Assembly (NCBI GenBank): GCA_903813345.2
Contig: CAIIXF020000007.1
Span: 8,249,730 to 8,313,729, forward strand
DNA length: 64,000 nucleotides
Direction of reading: 5' to 3'
Source: Owenia fusiformis
Lineage: Eukaryota; Annelida; Polychaeta; Sabellida; Oweniidae
Each line of letters opens with the position of its first letter. The stretch's first letter is position 1. Of the stretch, positions 34,786-48,100 are shown piece by piece. A program made the translations under genes and the position numbers. The notes under the pieces were generated by a model that was not told the origin of the DNA, ran no database searches, and saw only the letters and a list, made by a program, of their open reading frames with translations.

Positions 34786-37780
34786 AATATTACAAGAAGC
34801 CAAACATAACAACACATGGTTCCCATAGCAATGTATTGTTGCTATGGTGATAAACTGTTGCCATGTACATGCGTTGATGAAAAAATGTCTGTATTCTTCA
34901 CCATTCATCAATAATCAATTCTAACTCAACGAATGCAATCTTTGACCATGTACAAATGCTACATTCAAAATGGTTTAAACTCACCTCGCGAAACACTTAT
35001 ATACTTATAAAGTGTCTGGAGGATACCAGAATGGTTCATTGCACATGTTTAAAACTCTTCACAAGTCCCTTTACTCACAGGTAGTATCCATGACCCAACC
35101 ATACCACGAGCTGCTCAACTAGGGTAATCTTACCACATGGAAAGCTAGTTTTGAAAGCTATTAGTACATTGTACCGTGAATATCCCGCGAAATCATGATA
35201 CAATGGGTAACTCAGTATTGGTGGCTATCCCTCGATGCCATATACTATGGGCAACTTGGTATGTACAGTGGCTATCCCTCAAACCCATAATATTATGGGC
35301 AACTCAGTATGATTGGGTATGGAAACATCCCTGATACTGCAAGCTTATAGTAGTACTGCTGCGCTTAATATCATTCATACATATATACTACTATATATAT
35401 TCTACATATACTGTTTATACACTAATATCTAAACATGTGTAGTTTTCTGTATATGGTTTTCGTTTTCATACACCTTTCCTCAACATCATTAAAATAATTA
35501 CAATAGATATAAAATAGCAAGTGAATATCACCTAAAGGTTTAAAATATTGAATCATGTGAACTTTCTCTAAATCCATTCTTCAAAATGTAATAAACTCAT
35601 CTTACATATTCTATCATTTCAACCTGGTTTACGATTTCCAATTTTAAGCATCCACTTCAATTGTTCACAATTGTGACATAAAAATTGACATAACATTATG
35701 AAAATGGTTTGACCATTTAACATCACACAGTACATTTTTTCAGGTGGTTTGACCAACCTGTTTTTACATCATCTTTATCTGGGATCTCAACTAAAAACTT
35801 ATCTCAAAAAGATGATATTTGTTATAGCTCCATTTTATAAGCTGTCTGTGCCTTCATACATCTTTAGTTTACAATAAATAATAAAAAATGTTTTGTAAAC
35901 TGGTTTAAAAATATACACATGCATAAACACTTTCAATGTGGGTCCAAGAATTATGCTTTAAGCAAGTAATGGCCTAATGAAACAGCCAGTTCCTGACCCC
36001 CCCCCCCCCCTCTGGCCTCCACACGTTTCTTACATTGTACATAAATAAACTGAACATCTGAACAAACAATATCATAGTTTAACTAAATGCTTGAGTAAAA
36101 TAACAGAAATAGAACACAAGGTGATTGTTTTATCACATACAAATTACATTGTACAACATACAATATTCATTGTATCACATACAAATTACATTGTACAACA
36201 TACAATATTCATTGTATCACATACAAATTACATTGTATCACCTATAATATTCATTGTGTCACATACAAATTATAGATTCTTTACAATAAAGGTTCACCTT
36301 TATGGTTTAAATAGTACCATTTATGCATCTTTAATAGTTACATAAGAAGATGGCCAGTATACAAGGATCTCTTTTTTAACATGGTTACAAAAAAGTACAA
36401 TGATTCTGGTTGTCATTCAAGGGATCAAAAATGTCATATACATGTACTGGGTACATGAATATTAAAACATCTAGTTTTTGAAACAATATTTCTATGACAA
36501 CAGAAATGTTGCGCACACTAATTGAAAACTACTTTTAGTTGACATTTACAATTTTGAAAGACAAAGTAACTAGACCCAATATCCTTTTCCCTTGGCCTTA
36601 CTATCAACCATGTCTATCAGAGTATAGTCATCGTTTTGAGTGTACACAGTCATCATTTGATGTGTTCCCACGCATCATTTGCTGTGTACATAGTCATCAT
36701 TTCATGTGTTCATAGTCATCATTTGGAGTGCACACATTCATCATTTGGTATGTACACACTACACAGTCATCATTTAATGTAATTATTCTATTCATTACGG
36801 ACAATATTCCTTTCATACACTAAAGTTAATGTGTGTGTACACACTGTGCCAGTTGCATGCAATAACTGTATCAACATACATCCCCCACTCCTAGGAAGCC
36901 ATTCCTAAGTGAATAATATACATATGATGAACTGTGTAGTTATTTACACTAACTAGTGAACCCAAATATTGGTTCTTTTGTTGCATTATTAAAGCAACTA
37001 CATGGTATTTGTTCAAAGACCATATAGAACTAATATGGTTTCATGGGGGAGTATTCATTCTCACGGGGTTTCCTAAATGCCCATGATTCTGAATATTCTG
37101 ATTATACTCAACCAACATTGTCATGCCAATACAACGATACATTATATCATCAGCTTTTCTTGTAAATATGTTAGTCTAAAAATGGTATATCTTAATGGGT
37201 AATAAATGATAAATTAATATTTCTCCAAACTTTGTGTGTGAATTCAGGAAATGATCACTTTTGAATTTCATGACACTTCAATACACATAACCATTCCTTC
37301 CACTTTTGTGAACCTGTAAAGGCAACCTTTGAAACTACGCAATTCTAGTGAGACAAATTTACTGCGTAAGAGCAGTTCTAGAGGCTGGATATTGCAATGA
37401 ACTTAATTAAATCTAACCAATACATATATGTCTATTCTCATTCATGAATCCCCTCATTTTTCAAATATTTGAGTATGTCTATCTTTATTTACATTGTATG
37501 ACCTCGTGCATGTTTATCATCATTTATATGACCCCTCATGTTTGACTATCTTCGTTTATATATCCCCTCAAGTTTGACTATCTTCATTTATATCTCCACA
37601 AGTTTGACTATCTTCATTTATATATCCCATCATACATGTCTTACCTCATTCATTAATCAAATAATATACACAATGTACAATCATGACAATCAAAAAAGAC
37701 ATCAAAGACAACATCTGAGTTTACATCATACTTCCTGTAGAATAATAGGAAGGTTGTAATAGGTCTAGTTGTAAGACTTT
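34786..37780. other. Intergenic, no gene seen; several short tandem repeats
   Basis: Contains a C homopolymer at 35997-36010, a tandem repeat of about 33 bp at 36130-36270 (CACATACAAATTACATTGTA), TCATCATTTG repeats at 36640-36775 and TTTGACTATCTTCATTTATA repeats at 37540-37630. No domain-bearing frame was found. A minus-strand AATAAA (TTTATT on plus, near 37483) is the first candidate polyadenylation signal past the receptor gene. Confidence 0.6.
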
Positions 37781-37789
37781 AAATGTAGG

Positions 37790-38760
37790 CCTGGCTAGCA
37801 TGCAGACTTTGAGGGTAGCATGGTCTAGGATGTAGACTTGAAAGTAACATGGTCAAGCATGGAAACTTGAAAATAGCATGGTCTAGCATGTAGACTTGAA
37901 AGAAGCATGGTCAAGCATGGAAACTTGAAAATATCATGGTCTAACAAGTTGACTTGAAAATAGCATGGTCTAGCATGGAGACTTGAGAGTCGCATGGTCA
38001 AGCATGGAGACTTAAAAATAGCATGGTCTAGCTTGTAGACTAAAAAAGTAGCATGGTCAAGCATGGAGACTTGAAAATAGCATGGTCAAGCATGGAGACT
38101 TGAAAATAGCATGGCATGGTCTAGCATGTAGACTTGAAAGAAGCATGATCAAGCATGGAAACTTGAAAATAGCATGGTCTAACAAGTTGACTTGAAAGTA
38201 GCATGGTCTAGCATGGAGACTTGAGAGTCGCATGGTCTAGCATGGAGAGTTGAAGAAAGCATGGTCTAGCTTAGACTAAAAAAAAAGTAGCATGGTCAAG
38301 CATGGAGACTTGAAAATAGCATTATCAAGCATGGAGACTTGAAAATAGCATGGTCTAGCATGGAGAATAGAAGAAAGCATGGTTTAACATAGTGACTTGA
38401 AGGAAGCATGGTATACCATGGAGAGAAAGCATGGCCTACCATGGAGACTTGAAAGTAGCGTGGTCTTGCATGGAGACTTGAAGAAAGCATGGTCTAGCAA
38501 GAAGACTTCAAAGGTAGCATGGAAACCTGAAAATAACATGGTCTAGCATGTAGACTTTGAAGGTAGATTGGTCTGGCATGGTCTAGCATGGAGACTTAAA
38601 AGTAGTATGGTTGTAATACTTTTAAGGTAGCCTGGTCTACCATGTAGACATTGAGGGTAGTATGGTCTGGCATGGACTTGAAAACATGGTCTAGCATGTA
38701 GACTTTGAAGGTAGTTTGGTCTAGCATGTAGATAATTCCCTTGCATGTGTATTTTGAAGG
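37790..38760. repeat. Degenerate tandem array of a TAGCATGGTCTAGCATGGAG unit
   Basis: About 30 irregular units of 26-32 bp built on GCATGGTCTAGCATGGAGAC and TTGAAAATA. Unit length and sequence vary. It lies just downstream of the receptor stop codon and may be part of its 3' UTR if the first AATAAA near 37.48 kb is used. Confidence 0.85.
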
Positions 38761-39129
38761 TAGTATGGTTCAGTTTAAAAATGTTCAAGATAGGATGGTC
38801 TAGCACTCATATCGTAATGGTAGTGTGGTTTACTATGTGCAGAACGAAAGTAATGTTTAGTCTACTTAACATAGACCTTAAGGTAATATTTGGTCTCCTA
38901 CCAATAGACCCAGTGAAGGTAATGTCCAGCCTATTACATAGACTTTGAAGGTAGTAAGTTTGTATACCTGATTTCTAAACCTGATTCTCTGCATGTGCTG
39001 ATCTCTGAAAACTGAGTGGTATAAAAATCCTCCTGACTATTGTACATCTATCTTAATTCCTGCAATCCCGTCTATATAGGACCTTTGAGTGTCTGGCTTA
39101 TTGGCCTGAGATGTCACTTAAGTGCTTCC

Positions 39130-42100
39130 TTATACAACACTAGTGGACAATCCATTCTCAGGTCTGAAACTCATATTAAGGGATTCTAAGGAAACTGAGT
39201 TGCTATCTTCTCCCTGATTGAACATGGTCTGAGTATGCTCCCTCTGTGCTGGGAGTGAGGTCAAAGTTGGGTCAGTTCGACCTGGGAGCTTGGTCAAAGT
39301 TGGGTCAGTTTGACCCGTGCCTGGCACAGCTGAGAAAGTACCAAGACAATGTTGGCCAGATTTAAAACGGTCATCCAAATAGTTTTGGTCCATGTCTATA
39401 TTAGAGGTATATGGAGGTACTATAGAGGTTGTTGTCATTTCTATTGGTGGATCTACATCATTTAGGTCATCAGGGTCATCATTATCAATATCATTTAGGT
39501 CATCAACTGGTACTCTAGATGATCGCTGAACATCATCTAAAAGTCTTGTGTGGCAGTTCACCTGAAATCATTGCAAAATACTAGAGGCAACATTATCACT
39601 CCATAAGGTTCAATTTTGTTATCATTTGATAAAACGATGCAATATTTGCAAACTACTCCAAACTGCATTTAATCTGAGAATAATTCAGAAATTCTCAAAA
39701 TAAATGAAAAGTGAAAAATGATAAATGACCCTAGAGTTCAGACTGAAAACCACGGAATATGAAATAGATATGTTGTGAAGATATACAGTAATACTTGGTC
39801 TAAAACTTGGTTTAAAATGAAAAACGTTGGGATAACAAGTTAAACCTTCAACTGTATGTCAGCTTTGACTCGTGTTAATGTTGTACCACATAACTCATAC
39901 ATGATCTCATATATTAATGAAGAGCATAACATACCACAGGTGGATTATCCTGCTGTGTGTCCCCAGAGGTTTCTCTATCTGTATCACCTTCCAACCCAGC
40001 CTCCTACAAGAATCAATATTGTTAAATACTCAATTTGATTGGTCAAAAAGTGGTTGAAATACATTGCAAGTTAATAGTGTGTGGAGATGATGTAATTTAA
40101 CAGTAACTAGCAAATTTGCCACTAATTGTGTACTCAATTTAGATTGACGTAAGAGGGGTCAATATTTTCAAATATTGTCAGAAATGAAATTCGCCTCCTC
40201 TACAGAACCTCACCTGTCTGAGTTGTTGCGAAAGTGGGGGCATTACAGGTGTGTAACAGTCCACATCTGCAAGGTCAGTACCAGAGTGGGTCATTCCAGA
40301 GTTCGGAATGTGCCCATTCATTACATGCCCATTTCCGTTGCCATGGTGAATATAGTTGGCAGGGTAACCATGGATACAGCGTTGAGGCGCCAAAGGGAAA
40401 CATCTTTAGACAGAAAAATGTATTATAATAATAATCAAGGAAATACAATTAATAAGAGTCAAAATAAAATCACTTAAAACATTAATGAACAACCAATGAT
40501 ATGAATGAAGTTGAAACCATATAATTTAAATAAATTTAATAGAGATAATGAAATATCAACAAGTTCTTACTTATTTTTGCAAGCTATGATAATAGCACAT
40601 ATGATGATGCAAACCCCACCAATATTCACGCCTATAATAATGCCGATGGTGCGATCTGAGAGTAACGGTCTTTGTTCCACTGTCAGGGGGACACACACAT
40701 TGAGAATACAGCGGGGCATCGTCACCAAGACACTCTCCGATGGCTCGCTAATCTCCCCCAGAGACATGATCGCACGTACCTTGAATGTGTATCCCGTCCC
40801 TGGTTGTAAATCTATAAACTCTGCTTGATTTAATTCACCTAATAAGAGAATTTAAAAAAATTTATTGGGAATTGAATCAATTTCATATAAAATCACAGAA
40901 AATATTTTGTAGTACTAAAATTGATGAAAATGATTTCAAAGCAAAGGCAACATGTATCTAGATTACTAAAATTATTAAGCTGATGCTGCTGTTTAATTTG
41001 GCACAATAAACGAATCCTCAAAGAGCGATTACTTTACATAGAAAAATTATTTTTTATAGTACTAAAATTGATAAAATTGATTTCAAAGGCTCTTGGCTCC
41101 TTGAGATATTACCTTCTTTAACTGCACAGGTGCATAATTTCCCTGAATGTGCATTTTCAAAAAGCTGGGATTTCATTTCAATGATGACTGATTTCCTTCT
41201 ATTGGCCATTATTTTAATACAATATTACCTGAGGTTTTAAATTTCACTGAAAAATAATTTTCCACTCATACAGAACAAAGTTCGCAAGTTGTATCAAAGA
41301 AATTAAAGGCCCCATGCTGCACTTGTTTGATGATGTTGAATCCTGGTGTCACCTGTGAACTAGTATTTCTGTGTCACTTACCACTGTGAAGTTATTGTAT
41401 TGTATTTTGTTTATCAATGAAGGTATCTTGGGTATATCCCTTTTTACAAGTCTGGACCACTCAGTCAAACACCCTGAAGTACTTTACGCAACAAGCAAAG
41501 TGCCTGAACCTGGGATCGAATCCGGTACATGTGCTCTACTGCTGAGCTATATGGGTGGACTGCATGAATCTTTGTGTACTCACCAGGAATAGATGTTATC
41601 ATCCAATTGTCAATAGGCTTATCTGCATCATATGTGTAGAAAACATGGTACTTTAGGATTTCACTGTGGGGCCCCTTTGGGGGTTTCCACATCAGACGCA
41701 ACAGACCACTGCTCTGTATCTCCCATGTAATGTCAAAAGGAGGCCCATGATTGGGTACTATATATACTGGTGTAATATCTTGTACGGGAGGGATGATTCT
41801 CGATGGCTGGGGATCTGGATCTGGAACAAATACAATGGATAAATACAAGTCATCTGGATGAATAAGGGTTGAAGAATACACAGAAACAATGAATCGTTGC
41901 TCTCCTGTTCTCACTGGTTTATTGAGAGCTGTATCATCTCTAAAATGACATAAATATAATTCAAAGAGACTTTCATACATACACTTTGTATTCAAAGGAA
42001 CCTCTCACCATTAAAACTTAAGCTTAAAGGTGCTTATTTATTTACTTAAAGGCATTTACCAAAATTGAACATGTATTTAAAAGCACTTACTATTAGTATC

Positions 42101-45100
42101 GGTACTTTGTGTATTAAGACTGACCCAAGGCCAAATCGACTCATCTAGGTATCTGTTAAATCCTGCAGTTGTTACCGTGGCAACACGCACATCATAGATA
42201 ACATTGGCTTTAAGACCTAAAATAAGACATAACAGATGAGTATTAACTGCTCTAAACTGATTTCTGTTTTGTAAGATATGGAGGATTTAAGCAAGGGGCT
42301 ATTTTCAAGAAATATTAAAGAATATCATGAAAAAGAAATCTCCTCACAGCATACACATTTATTCCATCACTACTGTAGATTGGGTTAATTTGGCGCCCGC
42401 TTTAATTTGGCGAATTTGGCGAAATTGAAAAATTCGCCAATATAAATCTCCGCCAAAATTTAGAATGAATCCCCGGGAATCATCTAGGGTATTTCGTCCA
42501 GTGTATTAAGGTCACTTCCGGTTTATTTTTTCCAAAAATATGAAAAAATGTCTCTCATAAATTGGCTCAGAACTGGTCTGTCACTCATTTATACTCAGGG
42601 AAAAGTAGCAGCATCGATTGAGGTGTAAAATGTAAAGGATGATCTCACAAAAATGTACAAACGGGGTGAATATCGCCAGTGGTCCTCAAAAGAAAAAATG
42701 AACATAGCCAAACATGTCCATTTAGATCTAGATCTACATGGTAATTCGCAAACAGCGCGTAAGTTTAACATTCCATTAACATTCTTTTTGCATATCCGCC
42801 AAATTAAATAGCCGCCAATATGCCAAAAATGGCAAAATCGCCAAATTAAGTAGCGCCAAATTAACCCAATCTACAGTACTATAAAAACCAAACAAGAAAG
42901 AAAAAAAATATAGGTTGTCAAATGTTTTATCAACAGATTATAAATGATATCTATTTGTTAAGATTTTTATTACACCAATGGAAAGCAAACAGGTATTCAA
43001 AAACATAATAAGAGAAATAAGTCAGTTACAATTTGTTTTAAGGAAATTGTAGCGAGTTTTGGTATTTATTTGTCTCTATTACATTAGCAACTTTTCCTAG
43101 GTACATGTATGCTTTACATGGTGTTATGCATTTCTGAAAATTAGAAGTAGATCCCTTTCTTTGAATCAAAATAATTACACATAAAAATAAATAATAAAAA
43201 TGGACCCTGCTTTACACCCTAAATAACTTTCATATACTGAAATCAATTGGCCTGATTATAGCCAAAATAAATCTATAGATGACCATACTATTGCTTAAGT
43301 ATAAAACGAGTATCTCAATGAAATTATAAATTGGATTTTGGCTTAGAGTTTTACTCATAAAAGGACCCCTGTTTAACTCTTACAACTTTATAAAACTCCA
43401 AGGGATTTGGCCTGATTTGTAAAAATAAATCAAGGACTGTTTATTTTACTGATTCATAGTATTGAAAACATTGGTTCTGAAACAGGAGAGAAACCCTTAA
43501 GAAGAAGGTCTTTAGAATATTTTGGTTGACAGTCTTTTTCATCTTGAATATGCAAGTAATGAAAGGCAAATACATGTATTCTATATCAGTCCAAGGAGTC
43601 CAAGGACTTAGTAAACTTAATAATTTTGCAAGTTAGGATTTATTCATTGCACTTTGAGTTTAACTTTAACTTTATGACATCCCATAAATCCAACACTTAT
43701 ATCCGAACAAATAGCAGATATTTGGCCTATTTAAAGATTCTCAGACAACAAATAATAAAACCCACGGCTAGGTAATCAAACATCTGCAGAGGCAACAGTT
43801 ATAAGCTGAGATGGAGATATTATATACAGCACTTGCAACTATATGTGTGCTCCTCCTTGGTGTTTTACTTGACGGGAGGATGAAATACTGGAGATACAGG
43901 CTCCCACCAGGCCCTACTGGCTGGCCTATACTAGGGTGTCTGCCTAGTCTCACAGAAAACCTTCATCTGGATATGGTTAAACTTGGACAGGAATATGGCA
44001 GTGTATTCTCTGTATACTTTGGCACAAGGTAAATATTTTGAGTAACAGCAATTTAACAGCATCATTGGTGATTTGATAAAGAATAGTAGATAGCATACGA
44101 GCAGATTTGTTGAACATATGATGTGTATTGAATATGAATTTGTAGATGCTACGCATGCCAATGTAGAATGAGCTAAAAAGCACATGTTATATCAAAAACA
44201 AGACAACATCTCAAAAAGTGTAACAATTGTTACACTCACCAATGTTGAATAGCAGTCACAAAAATGGTGACCACAACAAGAAGTGATGACATAAATATAT
44301 GTATGATGAAGAACTCCTTCAGAACAACCTTTTATTCAGGTTATCTATCGTACTGAATGGCATAGATGCAGTTAGAGAGGCATATGTGAATAAGGGGCTG
44401 GTATTTGCTGGAAGACCAGATGAACCGCATATTATAGAATTGAATCCCGAGAGATCTGGTGAGCTTTTACAACTAATTTCCTTTTTGCTATGGTGACAAA
44501 TTGAACATTCAGTGCATCAACAATTAAATAATATGCTGTTTAAATAAAATAATATTCACATTGATGATTCATTTTACACATTCATGAAATAATGTTATTC
44601 ACTTTTTAACATAAAAAGTTTCAACCCATGGTTGCAAGGATAAAGATCGAATATCATGTGAAGATATATTTGATACGTGGATCAAGATATAACATTTTAC
44701 CAAAATATTCTCAAACCATCAAATATCATCTTTAAACTATTGAATATCACTTCTTAAAAGTGATATTCAATGACTTCAAAAGTGATATTCCATGGTTTCA
44801 ATTTTTTTCCAAAACAATAGGATATTCCTATAATATTTCAGCAATAAAAGTGACATCCATTGTGACGATTCAGCCTAAACTTGAAGACATTATTGTTAAC
44901 TTATCATGTCATATGATGCACTTTTAATATTTCTAACAAGAGATGAGATACTTGTAGAGTTATGCCAAAAGGAATTGGAACCCTGATTTTTCCACAACAA
45001 AAATTGCCTCAATTTTTTAAACTTTACGAAATATGTTGTCAAAGCTTTTAGACATTATTGTTAACCTGTAACTGAGCTGTACTATACACTTTCAAGCAAA

Positions 45101-48100
45101 TAATAAATACATTGTATAAAATACTTTTGGATTTGTAACATAAAATGATATTTCATCGATAAAAGTGGTGGCTATTCCTAATCTTTGAGACATATTTTGC
45201 CAAAACTTGTAGACATTATTGTTAATCAATAAAATAGATACCAGTAAAACTCTAAGCAATCCGATGTAGTACTTTTGGATTTAAAACCTGAAAAGTGATA
45301 CCTCAACAAAAAAAAAAAATTGGTGGCTATTTTGAATTTTTGTGACATTTTGAAACATGACACACATGACCTCTCCATTTCAGGTATGTTATATATGACA
45401 TACTCGGAAGCATGGCGCGGTGAAAAGAAAGCAATTGTACGTGCCCTCAAAGCATTTGATTATGGATCTGCAAGTCTAGAGTCAAAGATCCTTCTTCAAA
45501 TTGACATGATGAAAGAGGAAATAAACTTGGGACTTGGGAAACGTCAGGATATTTGTAAACTTGCATCATTTACAATGTCAAATACAATGTCTTCTATTTT
45601 GTTTGGGACGGAGTATAAATACAATGATGAAGAATTTAACAATTTTCTTAAAAATTCTGCAATCTTTGTCTATCACCATGCTCGCCTCATGGGTGACTTG
45701 AACTACCTTCCCTTCCAACGCTTTCTACCAAAAACCATAAAAAGAATAGCACAATGCAGAAAACCCTATGATAAAATGATGGAGTTCTTCCTCAAACACA
45801 TCAACCATCACAAGGCGACAAAACAGGATAATATCTGTCGAGACTTCACTGACGTAATAATCGAGGAAGCGATTAAACAGAACAGTGCTTTGCCAGACTG
45901 GAATGATGAGAAATTTTGCTACACGTTGGATTCCCTATTCGTTGACGCTGTGGATACATCTCCAGTACAATTCCACTGGCTCCTACTCTATGTGCATTAC
46001 TTTGATAATGTGGCTGATAGAATTCACAATGAAATTGAAGAGGTGATTGGTGAGAGGCAGCCAGCTTTGAAAGATAAAGACAGAATGCCATATACAGAAG
46101 CTGTGATCTTTGAAACATTTCGCGTGTCAAGTATGTATGAAATTTTTGGACGAGTAGATCATGATAAGGTTTAAAATAAAAGAAGGCTTTCAAAAAGTAT
46201 GTAAGCAAAACAGCCAAAGGAAAATCCCAAATCAAAAAGCACAACCAGTCACAAGAAACAAAGATTGTTAGATAAAGGAAGACTGAGATAATTGAATGAA
46301 AAATATTGCACAACCACATAGTGATCACCAAACGGCATTGGATGAAGATTCCTATCAATTTCTTAATGACAGTTGAGCATTGTGTGTGTGTAGAAAATGT
46401 CTGTTATGCTTCCTCTGGTGTGTTTGAGAGTTAACATCTGCTGCCTCTTGTCAGATCGACTAACAAAACAACCTTTCTGGGGGTTGTCGAGTTGGCCGAG
46501 AGGGCTTGAGCACTAGCATGTATGAGCTAGGTGTATGGGTGTAGTAACCATGGGGTTGAGAGGTCGAGACGCATGTGCTCCTTGTGTTTATTCATTCTTG
46601 TCAATAGTCTGCAATGGTAATTAATTTCTGATTCAGGTGTTGTCCCACTAGCAACGACACACTGTGCTATGGAGGATACAAAACTGTTTGGATATGACAT
46701 CCCTGAGGGTGTTGATGTATTTGCTAACCTATGGAATGTTCACCATGACCCAGATGTATGGGGTGATCCAGATGTCTTTAGGCCAGAGCGTTTCATCAAA
46801 GATGGGAAATGTGTTCGGCATGAAGCACTGATTCCATTCTCAATGGGTAAAGTGACTTCATGACTGTTATCAAAGAAAGCATATCTGAGTATTAATAAGC
46901 AAAATTATTATTAGCAAAAAAGAGAAATTATAGATTTCTTTTCTTGCTTCTATGTTTCAAGTTTCACTCATATGAAAAAATCCCATATGAAAAACGTTAA
47001 ATGACATCATATTTTGGAAGTTTGTTTTTGCTCATTGCTTATTGATTCTAGGAGTATGATACGATCATTAGACATGTATCGCCCCAGTAACAGCTATGAA
47101 ACAAATAATCTAAACCTCACTGATTGGTTTTAATTTGAAAAGTTAATGATGTCCTAGGCATGTTTCCTTACCGATACAGCAAAATAAACAATTAACGTGT
47201 CATTCTGTTCATTGCCTTTGTACTATTCTGCTGTGATGTTCCTCTTCCTTTCTTCCGATTTTTTGTTACAGAATGAATTTACTTGTTTTTGGCTGGGGTA
47301 ATTAGCTAATTGATCAAAAATCTAGTTAAGGATAAAACCTATAATGCCTATTCATTTTGAACATTTTTGTATATTGATCGTACATCACAACAGGACTAGT
47401 GAGAGTTCAGCTGACATCAGTTTAAAATTAAAGTTTTTAACTTGACACGTATACATAATCAGTGAAAATACAAACTGAATGATTATTGCTTTTGTCTCCA
47501 GGTCGGAGAGCATGCATAGGAGAACAACTGGCCAAAAAGCAGATCTTTCTCCTTTTGACAAGTCTTCTACAGCAGTACAAGTTCCATTTGGATGACAAGC
47601 CAACCAGCTTAAAGGGGGAGTTTTCCATTGCATTAGTACCACCACCTTTCACATTGAGGGTAGAACAGAGACTTGTTGAGTAGGAAAATGATAAATGATA
47701 TGACACTTTCTGGAAATTAGTTACACATTTTTTTAAACTTGTACGTGAACGTGTAGTATTATTGAAGTCTATGGATTAGTTCTCCCATTTTAAGTGTTTA
47801 CTTGGCTGATTGACTGTAAAAGTATATGGAAAATAATTGTAATTAGGTCCCTGGGAAAGTGAATTGAGAGAGGGAAAATAATACCCGGGGTTTAAAATAT
47901 TACACGCTCACAGACAGGTTCTCTAAAAACGTGTCGAGTAACTTATCTTTCCTATTATCATATATCGTAGATTCACACAGTTCAATGCTGTAAATTTACA
48001 GGCCAACTACTACTGCTGTATCACAGGAAGTTATGTGTATATTTATGTGTTTTTGTAAAATCCCATGCCAGAGACTGTTATATCAGAGGCCAGTTAATAT

